A stretch of 64,000 nt of DNA from Nostoc sp. JL33. Its GTDB lineage: Bacteria; Cyanobacteriota; Cyanobacteriia; Cyanobacteriales; Nostocaceae. Made by a program: the position numbers and the translations under genes. This document shows positions 62,853 to 64,000 of this stretch, piece by piece. Numbering within the stretch: position 1 is the first letter of the stretch; each line of letters opens with the position of its first letter. The stretch is taken from positions 62,001-126,000 of the forward strand of contig NZ_JABXKP010000049.1 in the NCBI RefSeq assembly GCF_017114985.1. Direction: 5' to 3'. A model generated the notes under the pieces. The model saw nothing but the letters and a program-made list of their open reading frames with translations. It was not told the origin of the DNA and made no database searches.

Positions 62853-63295
62853 ACACAAAATTCAGTATTTTAGTTGTGTAATGATATTAGCCAAATCCTA
62901 TTGAAATAATTTAATTTTTTATCTATTTGATATTTTTAGACTACTTAGATTTTAGATGAAAAAGTATATCTTTTCCGCTTAAGAAATATTTTATACCAGT
63001 AAAGCTGTATTGGTGATTATAACTTTAGTTGTATCTCTATTGATTATCAACATTACCCAACTTGAGTACTTTCCTCATAAAGTATAACTATAAACCATAA
63101 AATCTCTCTAGGACTTATGCAAGAGTAAACGCTGTAGGGGAAATTCATAAATTGCCCCTACGGTAAATCAAGGCTTTCACTGCCTTTTTGCGTAAGTCCT
63201 GATCTCATCTCAATTAAGTTCAGTCGCTAGTAGGAGGAGACACAGCAAAATATCGTTTAAAATACTTGATATTCTAAAAAACTTGGGAATACCAT
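62853..63295. other. Intergenic region carrying a family A MITE
   Basis: 443 bp between the caspase-like gene and the stress-protein gene. It contains the MITE copy at 63110-63200. No gene is seen. Confidence 0.5.
63110..63200. repeat. MITE-like element, family A, short copy
   Basis: Ends AGGACTTATGCAA (63110-63122) and TTGCGTAAGTCCT (63188-63200) form an inverted pair with one mismatch around a 'gtaggggaa...ttgcccctac' hairpin. The same ends and hairpin occur in the 208-bp element at 12047-12254. Confidence 0.75.
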
Positions 63296-64000
63296 ATGCC
63301 TCTTCATAAACTGGAACATTTTGACCCAAACTATCGAGAAACTTTTGGCAAAGACGACTTTAAAGGGCTAGAGGTTTATACTCAGGCAGGAGAGAGGGTT
63401 GGCTCAGTCGCTGATGTTTTAGTTGATGACGATGGTCGTTTTCGGTATTTAATTATTGATACAAGCTTAGATTCTGTTAGCAAGAAAATATTACTACCAA
63501 TTGGTCTTTCCCGGATCGATTATCCTACAAGACGCGTCTATGTTAATGGGTTAAGCAGGCAGCAAATAGAAAATTTACCTGACTTCAAAGAAGACGCGAT
63601 CGTTGATAATGATTATGAAGAAAAGGTACGTAGTGTATTTCGTTCTCCAACCAGTAATGTGACTTACGATCGCGATACATACAATTACCAAAATGAACCA
63701 GCTTTATATGGGTTAAATGAGCAAGAACATCAAACTTTTAAACTCTATGAAGAACGATTAATTGCCAACAAATACCGCATCAAAACTGGAGAGGTAACGG
63801 TTGGTAAGCACATTGAAACAGAAATTGCACACGTTACAGTACCTATTCAAAAAGAACGAGTTGTGATTGAGCGAGTTGTGCCAACAGAAGCAGGAAAGGT
63901 TGTAGATCCCAATGAACTTAAGTTTCAAGAAGGGGAAGTAGCACGCATAGAAGTGTATGAAGAAACGCCTGAGATACATAAAGAAGCGTATGTGCGTGAA
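63296..64000 (+). CDS. PRC-barrel / DUF2382 stress-related protein (C-terminus cut by window edge)
   Basis: 235 codons from ATG 63296 with no stop before the window end. N-terminal ~90 residues form a PRC-barrel-like domain ('DDFKGLEVYTQAGERVGSVAD' in part, 'RYLIIDTSLDSVSKKILLPI' in part). From about residue 145 ('KLYEERLIANKYRIKTGEVTVGKHIE' in part, 'AHVTVPIQKERVVIERVVP' in part) it shows DUF2382, often found in cyanobacterial desiccation- or stress-linked proteins. The function is not established. Strand-rich sequence; no signal peptide. Confidence 0.82.
   Translation, partial: MPLHKLEHFDPNYRETFGKDDFKGLEVYTQAGERVGSVADVLVDDDGRFRYLIIDTSLDSVSKKILLPIGLSRIDYPTRRVYVNGLSRQQIENLPDFKEDAIVDNDYEEKVRSVFRSPTSNVTYDRDTYNYQNEPALYGLNEQEHQTFKLYEERLIANKYRIKTGEVTVGKHIETEIAHVTVPIQKERVVIERVVPTEAGKVVDPNELKFQEGEVARIEVYEETPEIHKEAYVRE

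Noticed and set aside
1..64000. CRISPR arrays and tRNA or rRNA genes
   Set aside because: No regularly spaced identical repeats with unique spacers, and no TTCRANNC-type T-arm with a foldable cloverleaf, were found by reading; the tandem repeats seen are STRRs without spacers.

Overview
The window looks like chromosomal DNA of a filamentous, heterocyst-type cyanobacterium (Nostoc/Anabaena lineage). The palindrome GCGATCGC (HIP1) is scattered through genes and spacers. Short tandem repeats (STRRs) and MITE-like palindromes fill the intergenic space. Many products are typical of this lineage: a Ser/Thr-His hybrid kinase, a phytochrome/cyanobacteriochrome kinase, a Ycf23-like protein, Ccs1/CcdA cytochrome c maturation, an orthocaspase relative, Uma2 nucleases and a PEP-CTERM protein.

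Layout. 1-8.4 kb: the 5' part of a membrane hydroxylase/desaturase gene, a Uma2 gene and a 2,374-residue hybrid Ser/Thr-His kinase. 8.5-12 kb: ccdA-ccs1 and an orphan pstS. 12-17.2 kb: accessory surface/secreted proteins (an RTX-like protein and a two-partner-secretion exoprotein) set among MITEs. 18-23.5 kb: small housekeeping genes on the minus strand (queF, a Cys-rich protein, a phasin-like protein, a YciI protein), then a 2H phosphoesterase, a peptidoglycan-binding protein and an ArsA/Get3 ATPase. 23.8-27.1 kb: a multi-chromophore photoreceptor kinase. 27.2-30.7 kb: the replication locus in the order dnaA-oriC-dnaN (minus strand), with a cluster of DnaA boxes. 30.8-34 kb: an HhoA/HtrA protease, a mosaic of transposase remnants and a complete but frameshifted IS982-type element with inverted repeats and a target duplication. 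34.1-47.2 kb: def, a TrkA-type channel protein, ddl, several small membrane or lipoproteins, a PEP-CTERM protein, a PD-(D/E)XK-like protein, fetB-like, a DegT aminotransferase and a Ycf23-like protein. 47.5-54.2 kb: a methyltransferase, a divergent pair of Uma2 genes, a STAND (NB-ARC/TPR) protein, two small membrane proteins and a SPOR-like protein. 54.6-64 kb: mnmA, an AT-rich HEPN-like protein, a ParDE-type toxin-antitoxin pair, another Uma2 gene, sat, a Tat-exported pseudo-caspase and a PRC-barrel/DUF2382 stress protein cut by the window end.

How the genes work together. The clearest functional units are ccdA-ccs1 (thylakoid c-type cytochrome assembly), the replication initiation locus, and the small accessory cluster at 55.9-59.1 kb (HEPN-like protein + ParDE + Uma2), which has the look of a defence/stress islet. 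The items most worth follow-up are: the photoreceptor with one phytochrome-type and two red/green-type bilin-binding GAF domains; the HEPN-like protein; the orthocaspase relative whose His-Cys dyad is replaced by Tyr-Ser; the structured, possibly transcribed segment between dnaN and oriC; and the repeat families, two of which have inserted in frame into protein-coding genes. No rRNA, tRNA or CRISPR array was recognised. All assignments come from reading the sequence; no database search was possible.
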